Source of the DNA: Pegoplata infirma
Lineage: Eukaryota > Arthropoda > Insecta > Diptera > Anthomyiidae
Length of the DNA stretch: 64,000 bases
Reading direction: 5' to 3'
Assembly: GCA_963921195.1 (NCBI GenBank)
Contig: OY992540.1
Span: forward strand, 191,999,576 to 192,063,575
The notes under the pieces were generated by a model. The model did no database searches and had not been told where the DNA came from. It saw only the letters and a program-made list of their open reading frames with translations. Position numbers and translations under genes: made by a program. This document shows, piece after piece, positions 21,745-32,903 of the stretch (position 1 is the stretch's first letter; the number at the start of each line of letters is the position of its first letter).

Positions 21745-23030
21745 CCCAGCAAACAAAATGTTCCGTTTACGGTCCGTTTTCGGTCCGTCTAAGACGGAAT
21801 CCAACTCCGTAAACGGACCGTTTTCTGGATCCGTATACGGACCAGAAAAGGGACTATAAGGAACATCGAATCTGATTCGAAATCCGTTGAGAGTACGATA
21901 CTTACGGACCGTAAACGGACCGATATACAGTGTTGAAAACGGAGTATACAAATTTATAGTACGTTACAGACGTACCGTAAACGGACCATTTTCGTGCCGT
22001 AGAAATGGCATCGACTCCTGTTGTTGCGGACCGTAAACGGTACGTATTCGTGCCGTAATTTGAAGCAATATACGGGGTAAAATTAAAAAAAAATGTTCAT
22101 CTCAAACGCAATTTTCATTTCTTTTATATATATTTTAATACTTAAATAGTACAATTTTAACAAATAACAGATACAAATTTATATATAAATATGTTACAAA
22201 AAAAAGACTAAAAATCATGCAGTAGGAAAATAAAAAATACAAAAAATATATATATTTGAAATCTGGTTTTATCACTTTAAATCAATCTTCTTTCGGAGTA
22301 CCCATAATTGTGATTTCTGAAGAAAACTGTACAAGTTTTATTTGAGTGCATTATTTTTCCTTTTACAGCTTCTGAATCTAATTTATCTGGAACAATAATA
22401 AGTTTAACAGCTGACACTACATAGAATTTATTGAAGCCTAAAATTAAAGATGTTTTAAGTTATTCTTAACAGATTAATGGGTATTTTATTTAAAATACTT
22501 ACAGTAATAACTTGGAAGTTAATATTTAAATGCACATGCAATCAAATCCATTTTTCATCGGCTCTAAGAAGCACATATTGCCGGAAACACTAATTATTCA
22601 CCGCAGCAGAATATCACTCCAAATTCATCATTGATTTACTTGTAATTGCAGTAAAATTTAGATGTAACTCACGGGCACAACTTATTTAATTTTAAACGTG
22701 ATGTTTCGCCATATTATTACATTATTTCTATTTAAAACTTTTTATTATGACAAAAGAAGAAACTCCGTAGGAAACGAAAGAAAAACAACTCCGTTTGTAA
22801 CGGATTGAATACGGATGAAAATCGGTGTAGTCCGTTTTGAACGGAACAGAAACGGATACTACAATACGGAGTATAAACGGACCTGTTCGAAAATAATAAG
22901 TTACGGACCGTTTATGTTCCGTTTTCGTACCAGCTATGACGGATACGAATTTTACGGTCAGTAAACGTACCGTAAAAGTCGGATTCATGATTCCATACTT
23001 GTCGGTGAGTCCGTAAAGGTGTTTCTTGGG
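21745..23030. mobile_element. CCC...GGG element packed with CCGTAAACGG palindromes
   Basis: The ends are CCCAGCAAACA and GTGTTTCTTGGG, flanked by TT (21743-21744, 23031-23032). Within about 320 bp of the left end and 290 bp of the right end, variants of GGTCCGTTTACGGACC recur at least ten times on each side in both orientations. The middle (22080-22740) is plain AT-rich DNA. Open frames in the end regions are products of the repeat. The arrangement looks like dense subterminal transposase-binding sites in a non-autonomous element. Confidence 0.65.
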
Positions 23031-23213
23031 TTTTATTGAAATAAACCAATGGAAAACGATATATATTCTATTCTATCATTAATACTCAGATGTGAAATAC
23101 TGTCTTTCTAGGATGTCATTAACCCGTTTCATGGTAAGTCCAAAAATATGCATTATATTTGGCGTGGTTATCAAAAGTGATATTTTGATTTTTTCAAAAT
23201 TTTCTTAATATTA

Positions 23214-23886
23214 AGGAAATTTTCCAAGCTTTAATTTAAGCTTGATAGCGTCCCGATTGAGCAAATATTAAATGAGATACGAGGGTAGAGCTGAAAATTA
23301 AATACTAGACGTTTTTTTAGAAAATTTTTAAAAAATATTTCTAAGTTAAATTTTTTCAAGTTCAAACATTAAAAATTTAAAAAATAGTACAGTAGTTTAA
23401 ATTCAGTTATCAACTCATTTCTTAAATGCAGTAAAAAAATATGCATTTTTTTTACCTCCAAATCTTTTGCCTACCAATTTTTTGTAAACAAAGAAAAGAT
23501 TTCATTGTTTATAAATTTAAGTACACCTAAGTGTATAGTAATGATATAAAAATAATTAAAAATTTTCTTTGTTTACAAAAAATTGGTGGGCAAAAGATTT
23601 GGAGGTCAAAAAAATGCATATTTTTTTACTGCATTTAAAAAATTTTTAGTTTTGTTTGGGTCGTTGGAAAAATGAGTTGATAACTGAATATAATTCATTG
23701 TACTATTTCTTAAATTTTAAATGTTTAAACTAACAAAAAATCAACTTAGAAATATTTTTTAAAAATTTTCGAAAAAACGTCGACAAAAAATTTTATTTCC
23801 ATCCGCGACCCTCGTATCTCATTTAATATTTGCCCAATCTGGATGCTATTAAGCTTAAATTAAAGCTTGGAAAATTTCCTTTATAT
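23214..23886. mobile_element. Foldback repeat, about 670 bp
   Basis: The arms of about 300 bp are inverted copies: AAGGAAATTTTCCAAGCTTT / AAAGCTTGGAAAATTTCCTT, GAGATACGAGGGT / ACCCTCGTATCTC, and CCTCCAAATCTTTTGCC / GGCAAAAGATTTGGAGG. The loop is near 23505-23565. Outer ends are not sharp and no target duplication was identified. Confidence 0.75.
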
Positions 23887-23999
23887 CATGCTTTTAAATG
23901 ATAGACGATTTATAATAATAAGGGGTTATATTGTCAACTTTGTCCTTAACGAATTACATCTATTTAAGACCTGTACACTTTCTTTTGACGCTCACAGTA

Positions 24000-24115
24000 G
24001 GTTGCAAATATGATCATATATGACTACATACAATTTCATATATGACCATATATTAACGTATATGCATCCATATATTCAATATATATGTATCCATACATGC
24101 TCATTTTTCACCGGG
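24000..24115. mobile_element. CATATATG-rich MITE fragment, right end CCGGG
   Basis: Runs of CATATATGACCATATATTAA and similar motifs end in TCATTTTTCACCGGG. It resembles 45932-46162 in motif and terminus; the left terminus is missing. Confidence 0.5.
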
Positions 24116-24179
24116 TAGAGAAATTCTTTTATAACAGAATTATTTTTAGGAACAACATATTCCAAATTTAAATTTAACA

Positions 24180-24797
24180 AGTAAAAAAGTTAAAGTCGGC
24201 CTTGCCGAATGTAGTGATACCCTCCACCATTTCAAAAAGATTATTGCAAAAAACTTTAATTAAAAGGAAATTAGTTTTGAAAAAAAAAAAAAAAAAATTT
24301 TGAAAAAAAAATTTCCGCGAAAAAAAATTTTTGGTAAAAAGAAAAATCCGCGATTTTTTTCTTTTTTGTCAAAAAATATGTTCGTACATGTTTAAATATC
24401 ATTTGGTGTTCAATTATGTTCACATATGCCAACCAGCAGCCGAATTAAAGCATTTTGTATTTTTAGGTTATGTTGAATGTACTAAAATTTTTGAGGTGTC
24501 CTTACATTTTCGTTCATAACTTTTAAACCGCTGAACCGATATCGCTCAAATGCAATACCAAACTTCTCAGGAGAACTTCCAATAAATGTGTTAAGTTCCA
24601 GTCATATCCGTGTAGTACTTTGGTCGTGATCACCATTTCCACAGACAGACGGACAGACGGACATCTCTAGAATGTCTTAAAATCGATCGGGGATCATGAA
24701 TATATATTCTTTATGGGGTCCCAGACCGATATTTCGATGAGTTACAAACGGAATGACAAACTTATATATACTCTCTATCACTAAGTGGAGGGTATAA
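24180..24797 (-). mobile_element. Mini-me (Helentron-like) copy
   Basis: Begins CAAGTAAAAAAGTTAAAGTC and GGCCTTGCCGAAT. It ends GGACAGACGGACATC, ATCGATCGGGGATCATGAAT, ACAAACGGAATGACAAACTT and CTAAGTGGAGGGTATAAA. It is complete at both ends, with internal poly-A changes. No target duplication, as expected for Helentrons. Confidence 0.82.
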
Positions 24798-26390
24798 AAA
24801 TGGTTTAAATAATAAAATTTTTATTAAAAATTTAAACAGATTGTACGCATTTTTTTTCTCAAACTGTAATAAATCTCTTAAAAGAATTTTGATAATGAAT
24901 GATAGGCATTCTTAAATAAAGATGACGTCATTTCAAGTTAAAAAAAATAATTTTAAAAAATTTATAATATTTTTAAAAATTAAGAAAAATTGTTTATGAA
25001 CAAGAGCCCACGCATAGAATAATTTAATAAACAAAAAAACTCACGCATTAAACAAACAAAAAAATAAATATAATCATCACGATTTTAACACCCCCTTTCC
25101 CTGTATCTCTCTTTTTCGGTAGCTCGCTCTTTTCTTTATACTCTTATCGTACCTATAACATCATCGTCATCATCTTTTAGTTGCTATATCCTCATAGTTC
25201 TCGAAGTTTTTTGTTGTTATTGTACAATTTCGTAATATAATTTTGTCCATTGTCATTATCAAGAGCAAAAACAACGATGAAATAACCTTCAACTTCACAC
25301 TCGTTAACTGAATTTTGAATTTTAACAGAAAAAAGCCGGTAAAGAGAAACAAAAGGGGGGGGGGGAAGAGCTGAAATACTAGCGGCCGGTAAAATAAATT
25401 TATACATGTATACAAAGGCGCCCTTGTTACTACATTTCTGTTTTTTTATATAATTTTTGGATTTTAAAATACATCAACCAAAAATTTAAAAAAAAAGTAG
25501 CAGATGGAGGCAAGGGTAATGGAGAGGGGGCCAATTCATAAAACTAGAAATATAGTGTATTTAATCTCACACACACCCCACATAACAACAGAAGAATACC
25601 CCAAAAAAACAGCAAAAAAAACTACAAGAATCAGTAACAAAAGCAAAAAAATAAAAATCAGTTATAAAAGCAAAAACATTGACAGCTACAACAAATACAG
25701 CAACAACAATCAAAAAATTTCTTTATACCCCCACCAAAAACACAAACAACAACAATAATCAAAAAGCAGCCAAAAAAATTAAATAAAAATTTTCAATAGC
25801 AAAGTTCAATGAACTCTTAACTGAGGCAGAGCTCTAAACTATACGCAGTTTTTTTTTGTGTGTTTTTCATTTTTGTTTTTTTTTTTCGTACGTACGGATA
25901 AACGTAAAATACACAAAAATGTTTAAATGGTGTTGGTGTGTATACAACATCCAAAAAAACACAAATTCATGCGCACACATTTTTGTTGTTGTTGCTGTAT
26001 TAGTGTGCATGAGTTGTGTAAATTTTTATATACCATTCATTTCTTTACACGCACTCACACACACACATTTTTTTTACAAATCCTTTTGACTCTTTACATT
26101 ACTTTGCCCTCATTTTGAAAGAGTATTGGGGGGAAACCTTAAGTGGGGCTGGGGTGTATGAGGGCAACATTTTGATAATGTTTATTAATGATTGTAACTT
26201 TTAAAATAACGAAAAAAGAAGAATTCAGTTTTTTTAGTGTGTTTTTCTAGAACAAATGCGACTTATTATCATGATTTGAGAATAAATGTAAATGTCATAA
26301 CATCCATTAGCTATTAACTATTTTTAAAATGTTCACTTACAAGAAGGTCTCTCAATGATTGTCCTAAAAATTCCATTAGGAAAAAACTTT
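24798..26390. other. TE-poor AT-rich DNA with microsatellites
   Basis: The longest stretch without a clear TE in the first half. It holds poly-A, CAACAA, G9 (25358-25366), a CACACA run near 26050-26066 and GTTGTTGTTG. Open frames (about 60-85 codons) are low-complexity and look like chance. It could be intronic or intergenic; no splice structure or promoter can be supported. Confidence 0.4.
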
Positions 26391-26394
26391 TAAT

Positions 26395-28330
26395 ACCAAA
26401 TAATGGGGCACCGCAAGGCTCTTCTCATCCTGCTACACTTTTCTTAACGACCTTCTAAGTCCATCTTCAAATCCTATCTATTCTTTCGCAGATGACAGAA
26501 CATGAACGACACACTCAATCACGACCTTACGATATTCTCCGAGTGGGGTCTTGCGAATAGGGTCAATTTTTATGCTCGTAAGACCCAATGTATATTGACA
26601 AACAGACGGCTTGTAGAATCAGCTTCATCTGTATCCATGGGTGGCTAGACTGGCATTTTTCTGTATGGTCAAAAAAAATTTTCACCAATTTTCAAAGTCC
26701 GGGCATTTTTTTATTCTACTAGGACTAAAACGGATGTTGTACAAATTTGAGGTCAATCGGATTAAATTAACCCGTGGCGCCCGGCGGTCAAAGTTTTGGA
26801 TTTTTGAAAAATTAAAAAAAAATAAATAAAAAATTTAAATTTTTTTCGACACATCATATTTATTAATTTTGATGCGGTGAGCACGAATATCAAAAAAAAA
26901 ATAAAATCGGTCGAATGGTTTTCGAGATATCGCCATTTGAAATTTGCAAAAAATGGCGGTTTTTTCCTACGTTCGAGAAATTTTGAAAAATAGATTTTTG
27001 AAAAATTTCCACCAAAAATCCAAAACTTTGACCGAAGGGCGCCACGGGATAAAATGATCGGATTTGGCTTAAATTAGATTTAAATGAAAGATTGTCTTAA
27101 GCTCTATGAAATGGCCGAGGAAAAAAAATTGTGATGTTTTTTAAAAAATTTCTTGAACGTAGGAAAAAACGACCATTTTGGGCATTTTTTGGAAAATTTC
27201 AAATGGGGATATCTCGAAAACCGTTAGACCGATTCAAGAAATTTTATGACACTCTTTTTCAGCATACCAAAATTAATTAAAATAATGTATCAAAAACATT
27301 TTTTTTTTTTTTTTTTTTTTTAATTTTTAAAAAATCTAATTTTTGTTGGTGGAAATTTTTCAAAAATCCAAAACTTTGACCGAAGGGCGCCACGGGATAA
27401 AATGATCGGATTTGGCTCAAATTAGATTTAAATGAAAGATAGTCTTAAGCTCTATGAAATGACCGAGGGGAAAAAAATTGTGATGTTTTTTTAAAAAATT
27501 TCTTGAACGTAGGAAAAAACCGCCATTTTTTGCAAATTTCAAATGGCGATATCTCGAAAACCGTTCGACCGATTTTAATTTTTTTTTTTGATATTCGTGC
27601 TCACCGCATTAAAATTAACAAACATGATGTGTCGAAAGAAATTTAAATTTTTTATTTTTTTTTTTTTTTTTATTTTTCTAAAATCTAAAATTTTGACCGC
27701 CGGGCGCCACGGGTTAATTTAATCCGATTGACCTCAAATTTGTACCACATAAGTTTTAGACTTTGGACAATAAAAATTTGCCCGGACACTTGGGAAAATC
27801 GAAAGTTGAGAAAAAAAATGCCAGTCTAATGGGTGGCATAGCTATTAAGAAATCAGACACTATTGATGTTCTGACAGGAAAATCCAATGTGATGTTTCTT
27901 GGAACCAACATGTTTTTCAGGTGTCGAAAGAAGCATTCAAGTGTATTTGTGTCTTAAAATGGTGCAATAATTACTTCACTCCGTCTAATCTCCTCACTAT
28001 TTATACCGCCTATATCTGACCGAAAATGCAATACAACAAACATTTCTGGGCAGGTACATTAAGGTCTTGAAGTTCATGTTCAAAGAAGTGCGTTGAAGCC
28101 ATCAATGACAGTGGGGTATCCAGCTCTATTGACTTAATTGGGTATCGTCGGAATGTGGGTTGTTAGTTCGTTGTCGAATGCCCAATTTATCGCATAACGC
28201 ATTACAGAGGAAATTCGTTTCTTGATCGAACAAGCAGTATGTGGAATTAACTCCCGGTAGAGTCTTCCCATTCAGCTACAAGTAAGAAAAATAAAAATTA
28301 CATGTCCACGAACACTTCTCCGCCTATCCT
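26395..28330 (+). pseudogene. CR1-like LINE remnant, copy C, split by a foldback
   Basis: The left part carries motif B (GAPQGSSHPATLFLNDLL), YSFADDRT and a broken motif D region (LVRPNVY). After the insert at 26646-27828, the text resumes as a degraded AIKKSDTIDVLTGKSNVMFL, the HSSVF region and the AYI.PKMQYNKHFWAG region. It ends in the same 3' UTR as copies A and B (CCACGAACACTTCTCC...). Numerous frameshifts. The 3' terminal segment is inverted and repeated immediately downstream. Confidence 0.75.
26646..27828. mobile_element. 1.18 kb foldback element, 9-bp target duplication
   Basis: The ends are TAGACTGGCATTTTTC and AAAAATGCCAGTCTA. ATGGGTGGC flanks both sides (26637-26645, 27829-27837) exactly. 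Long arms share GGCGCCCGGCGGTCAAA / TTTGACCGCCGGGCGCC and GGTGAGCACGAATATCAAAA / its complement. Between them a 370-bp unit (starting AAATCCAAAACTTTGACCGA) is repeated twice. The 9-bp duplication and long arms fit a MULE-like foldback. The small open frames are arm sequence. Confidence 0.85.
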
Positions 28331-28514
28331 ACTCCTCACAACCTATTTTCTTAATACAAACACAACACTAAGAGAGAGATATGATTATGACAACCATTAT
28401 TTAAGAGCTTCATATTATGATTGAAAATTGTACCTAAGTGTTCGTGGACATGTAATTTTAATTTTTCTTACTTGTAGCTGAATGGGAAGACTCTACCGGG
28501 AGTTTAATCCACAT
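28240..28514. repeat. Inverted duplication of the LINE 3' segment
   Basis: 28240-28320 (ATGTGGAATTAACTCCCGGT onward) is repeated in reverse at 28435-28514 with about 95 percent identity, across a 114-bp spacer. The arm comes from the end of LINE copy C. Confidence 0.85.
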
Positions 28515-28594
28515 TTCTCTTTTCTAAGTGAATGCAATTAAATGTATTTTTTAATCAATGTTTGGTAAGACATCCTAAAATAAGCTATTATGAA

Positions 28595-29307
28595 CCCAGT
28601 TGGCAACGTCCTCGAGCCATCCTCACTGCCGGAGCGGTGACATGTCAGAGTCACTGCTGACATCCACAAGACATCTCTATGTACTGGGTTGAGGACAGTT
28701 TCTTACAAATTTTGAAAATGTCCTCACACAAAGTCAGCAGAGGTTAGGGCTAACCTTCTGGGGACATGTCACCTAAGACTTCTTTGGGGAAATGTCTGAC
28801 GTAGGTCATGCAAAAATACAAAAAAATTTTGTATTTCCTTTAGTTTTTACTTTTATCCATTTTTCTTTATAAATTATCTTTCTCATATTTAGAAAAACTT
28901 TTCGCCTTTTTTAGTCCCAACTGGATTTGAACCTGGAACCTCCAGTTTATTAGTCCCACACATAACTACTTGTTTAAAACTTTATTTTGAAAATTGTTTG
29001 TCTATTTATTACTTTTATTCTACTTGTTAGATTTTGATTTTATTTTAAATAAATCGATAATATTGCCATATTTTTCTTGGAAATTGAAGAGTTGCCCAGA
29101 TTTAAAATTCTAATTTAATGTACTGATATTCTGAAGACATTTCCTTTTAGACGTCTTAGAGGAATTGTCCACACTCTTAAAGCAAACATTAAGAGCTGAC
29201 AATGTTAGGACATGACATCAAGAATTGACTATGATTTGTCAGAACCTGAAGACATTTCCTCAAGGAATCACTGTGGAAATTTCCTCAGTGACACATTTTC
29301 CAAATGG
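28595..29307. mobile_element. CCC...GGG element, AA duplication
   Basis: The ends are CCCAGTTGGCAA and TTTTCCAAATGGG, flanked by AA (28593-28594, 29308-29309). Subterminal regions are dense in GTCCTCA / TGAGGAC, GAAGACATTTCC and GGAAATTTCCTC motifs. Non-coding. A minus-strand GGTTCAAATCC near 28925 was considered as a tRNA box and rejected. Confidence 0.6.
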
Positions 29308-29439
29308 GAAATATAGTTGCATTGTTTCAAAGATACAGAAAACGGTAACTACATGAAAAATCACTATAACTTTGTGGCCAACTTATGACCAAGGGAAACA
29401 TAATATATACTATCACTTACGAAAAGGGAATGTCGAACT

Positions 29440-29775
29440 CTGACTCGGAAAATAACTGGCCATTGCCTTATCGTCTTTCATGCCAAGAATGTTATTTCAG
29501 ATGCTAGTTGTTTGAGATGCGCTTCACCAGCGGTGGATGGACAATGGAACATATACTTCGCCACTGCCCAGCCGGCGCGCCGATCCATTACCGGTTGGAT
29601 AAGTTTGGGTACTTTGGAGGATAGAACGCGAATAGATCTTAGGATGTTGAAAATATTCGCCATGACTTTGAACGTGTTTACTTGCGCCGCAAGCGGAAAA
29701 AGTTTTGTGGTATCGCTATGTACAAAGAGGTCTATGCGAGGTATCAAACGGAATCCGCAACCCTAACCTAACGTA
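29440..29775 (+). pseudogene. LOA/I-type LINE 3' end
   Basis: The conserved C-terminus reads ITGHCLIVFHAK, then DASCLRC and (after a frame change) HILRHCPA, matching TGHCLIGKHAE...DFCRSC...HFICHCPAL of the intact LINE at 31.3 kb. The 3' UTR also matches (TGGTATCGCTATGTACA / GTCTATGCGAG), and it finishes in CCCTAACCTAAC. It is a 5'-truncated, frameshifted copy of a relative. 29776-30060 has a second, weaker match to the same 3' UTR. Confidence 0.6.
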
Positions 29776-30059
29776 AGGATTTCATAAGAAGTGGGTCACC
29801 CAATAAATGCCTTGTGGTATCAAATCTGAGATCGGTGTATATGCTAACGTAAAGCTCTTACTCCTTTTCCGTGAAACACAACAGCAACAACGAAACAAAA
29901 ATTGAAAAAAACATGATTTAATTGGTACTTGCTTAAGAGTCAACTTAGCGTATTGGTCTAGAGCGACAGTACCTAAAGGCAAATAATCGATAGTTTGTTG
30001 CAAAATTATCGCACGATTGGAGCTCAAAAGTGTCTAAAAATACATTTTCTTCATTTCCA

Positions 30060-31320
30060 TCTCGATTTTTTCCTGAAAACTTAGGTTATAAGAACGACAA
30101 GCAAGGAGGGAGACTACAACAAGATTAAGCGAAAATCGATAGACGACATAAAAGATTTTGGGACGAGGGCGTGATGATCGACTTCTGTTGGACTCAGGAT
30201 GTCTTTAATTTTTAGAAAAAATTAAATTTTTTTTCACACTTTTCACAACTCAAACCATGTTTTATCTCTTTGACCAATATCAACTTGGCTGTCTTAGTTC
30301 AGGAATATTGAATAAAATGGATGGTAGCGTAACTCCTACATTATTTGAACTTGGATAAATCAACCTACCCCTTACTAGTAAGGTTTGACTTTAAATTAAT
30401 TCAGATCATACCTACTTCTTTTGAAAATTACCGCTTAAGTAATGTCCTTCAGGTACTATTATCCTGATTAATCAATCAATATTGTTTCTATTTATTTTTA
30501 TTTACTTAAAAATAAGTTATTTACTCAAAAAGAATTGAATCTGTTTATCATTGTTTCCTCTTAAAACAATTAGCAACAATGTAAAGTGGTGAGTAATCAT
30601 TTTGATACAATTATTGCAAAAACTATTATAAATTTTAATATCCAAACAAAAATTACACCAGACATTGTTAAACCAAAAAAATAAAAGCCAGAAAGTTAAG
30701 TAGCAAAGCATATATTTTTATTAGTTGGATTTTTTTTGAAGACAGTGCAACAACCAAAATCGGAATAGGATGAAGCCAACAGCAAATGAAAGTTGACATA
30801 TTCAATAAAAAAAACCCAAGGACAACATTTTATCATTGAAGTTACATATGATTCCGAAGCTCCTATAAGGAGCATAGGGCCCCAAATATAGTTGAGGTTT
30901 TATTAATAAGTGTTATTTAAGATGTGGTAGCTTATTAGGCTTCCGCATCCGATCCTACTGCTGGCAACCTCCAGGCAGGCAATTTGTAAAGTTTTTCAAA
31001 AGCAGAGATTATCCGGGTTTCTTCTACTTCCTGAGACACCCTTTACGAGCCATCAGGATACTTCACAGAAACTAAGTTTCAGAAATTCTTCCTACTGACC
31101 TGAGACGTCTTTCGACCATTCAGGTTACTTAGCCGCCTCTCACTCTAGCTGGCCTTATGGAAAATTACATTTTTATCTGAGCAGTATTTCCTGAGTTATT
31201 TGAGCCCTTACTAAGTTTTAGTATTATCTCAAGAATATTCTTGAGCGTTTAGTAAGACATGCGCCCCCTGGAAGGTAGCAGAAGAAACAAATTTGTTTAA
31301 TCTCTATATTATAGAGTCTC
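30060..31320. other. No gene recognised
   Basis: 30735-30835 shares a degenerate block with 11230-11330 (TCGGAATRGGATGA...AAAGTTGACAT). 30850-31290 is less AT-rich than its surroundings but shows no supported frame on either strand. Confidence 0.35.
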
Positions 31321-31325
31321 TGATG

Positions 31326-31499
31326 TAAAACGTCAACTGATGTAAAACGTCAACTATATCGTTCAACTGTTGACGAGTGTGGACGTGTTTTATTTTAACT
31401 CCGTGCTATAAATTGAATTACTAAAATTGTTCGTAATAGGTTTGTTCGTAATAGGTATTTTTGTGATATTTTCATTACCACATCAAGGAAAATGAAAAT
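31326..31499 (+). promoter_or_regulatory. 5' UTR of the LINE with short tandem repeats
   Basis: TGATGTAAAACGTCAAC occurs twice in tandem at 31321-31354, and GTTCGTAATAGGT twice at 31427-31455. LINEs of this group use an internal promoter in the 5' UTR, so promoter activity here is inferred. No TATA box was identified. Confidence 0.4.
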
Positions 31500-32903
31500 A
31501 TGGACACAAATGATACCGATTTAGTTCGAGGCTCTGCCTCACCGACTGGTGCTGGTCCTAGCACTGGTCTTAGGGTTGCGACCTTGAAGTCCGGCCTTGA
31601 TTCTGGTAGGGGTGCTCAGCCTAATATTGGTGGTAAAAAGAAAAAGAAACTTAAGCCATCAAAGGTCAGGCACAACCAGAGAAGGCTTTGTTTGAAAATA
31701 ATTAACAGGCTAAGCCAACTCGATGGAACGAAGCTCTCCGAACGTGAGAGTGCGTCGCTATCATGGGCGAAAGGAGTCATTGAAGAACAGGACAAACTTT
31801 CGGCAATGCGCGCATCTGACAAACAGAGCGCTGTTTCGGCCTCGTCATCGAAGTCTGGTAAAAGGTTGCGCTCGCCCGACGAGAAACCTTTACCTAAAAG
31901 ATCTAAGGTGACCGGCAACGTCTGGACTCAGTCTTTTAGTGAAGTGGTGAAAGGTAACTTCGTTAGGGCTGTGATAAACAGGCAAAATGGGGATTGTAGT
32001 ATTCCAAGGGACAAGTGGAGTTTAGTTGAAACTAAACTAAATGAAATCTACTATAGGCTTCTTGAGAGTATGCCTGATTTTCTCCCTACTACTGTCAACG
32101 CAGGTTGGTATCAGGGGCGAGTAAAACTCGTTGCTTTTGGAAACGAAAGATCCGCAGCCGTGTTTAAGGTTGCCATTAGCCAAGTGGGAGAGTTATGGCC
32201 TGGAGCCAGACTGGACGTTGTGGAAAAACATGATATCCCCTCGCAACCCAGAGCTCATGCATGGATCCCAATGGCTACAAGTGACACTGCGGTGATTCTA
32301 AAGATGATAAAAGTCTGCAATCCTGACCTTCCAACTCAGAATTGGCAAATTGCCAGATTGGGTGAGATGGAGGGCGCTCGTCGTCAAGCAGTGGTCTTGG
32401 TTAATGAGGAATCGCTTCCGCTTTTAGCCAGGACTGACGGCATTATTAGATTTGGCTTTTTTCACATAAGAGTCAATGTCTACAAGGGCGACCAGAAGCC
32501 TATTTTAGAAGCAGACAAACCAGTGGCAGAGTCGGCTGGGGAGGAGAATCTGGAAAAGGTTGATATTCAGCTGACCGATTCTAGGCTGATGGGAGATGCA
32601 TCTGGCATTTTCGAAACCGAATCTGGTAACGAATGCGACCTCTGTGATGGCACGGAGGATAAAGCTGATGCCACTATGGGTGACATTCAGGACGAGGCCC
32701 ATGCAGTGAGGAATTCGGAGAGTTCTGTTGCCTCCGATTCAGAACAGATGGGACACATATCTGGCTTATTCGAAACCGAATCTGGGGACGAATACGACCT
32801 CTATGATAACACGGAGGATGAAGCCAATAACACGGTGGTGGAAAGGATGGTGGAAAAAAAGCAAGATGTTGCGGTTCCTACAAATAAACCTCCATCACTG
32901 TAA
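31500..32903 (+). CDS. LINE ORF1 (gag-like nucleic-acid-binding protein), DUF4780-like
   Basis: 467 residues, the first long frame after the 5' UTR; start ATG at 31500 in an A-rich context (AAAATATGG). The N-terminus is Ser/Gly-rich, with a basic patch KKKKKLKPSKVRHNQRRL near residues 46-63. Residues about 150-330 resemble the DUF4780 domain of insect LINE ORF1 proteins (VKGNFVRAVINRQNG, NPDLPTQNWQIARL, GEMEGARRQAVVLVN, GIIRFGFFHIRVNVY). No CCHC knuckle is present. The acidic C-terminal third holds a duplicated unit: FETESGNECDLCDGTED near 370 and FETESGDEYDLYDNTED near 423. ORF1 proteins of this kind coat the LINE RNA and carry it back to DNA as an RNP. The stop at 32901-32903 lies inside ORF2. 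Confidence 0.85.
   Translation: MDTNDTDLVRGSASPTGAGPSTGLRVATLKSGLDSGRGAQPNIGGKKKKKLKPSKVRHNQRRLCLKIINRLSQLDGTKLSERESASLSWAKGVIEEQDKLSAMRASDKQSAVSASSSKSGKRLRSPDEKPLPKRSKVTGNVWTQSFSEVVKGNFVRAVINRQNGDCSIPRDKWSLVETKLNEIYYRLLESMPDFLPTTVNAGWYQGRVKLVAFGNERSAAVFKVAISQVGELWPGARLDVVEKHDIPSQPRAHAWIPMATSDTAVILKMIKVCNPDLPTQNWQIARLGEMEGARRQAVVLVNEESLPLLARTDGIIRFGFFHIRVNVYKGDQKPILEADKPVAESAGEENLEKVDIQLTDSRLMGDASGIFETESGNECDLCDGTEDKADATMGDIQDEAHAVRNSESSVASDSEQMGHISGLFETESGDEYDLYDNTEDEANNTVVERMVEKKQDVAVPTNKPPSL

Noticed and set aside
25170..26118. Possible host exon in the TE-poor stretch
   Set aside because: Frames are Phe/His/Lys-rich low-complexity text over microsatellites, with no domain or splice evidence.
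28865..28960. tRNA gene on the minus strand (GGTTCAAATCC)
   Set aside because: The T-stem around the B-box-like motif pairs poorly, and no D or anticodon arm could be drawn.
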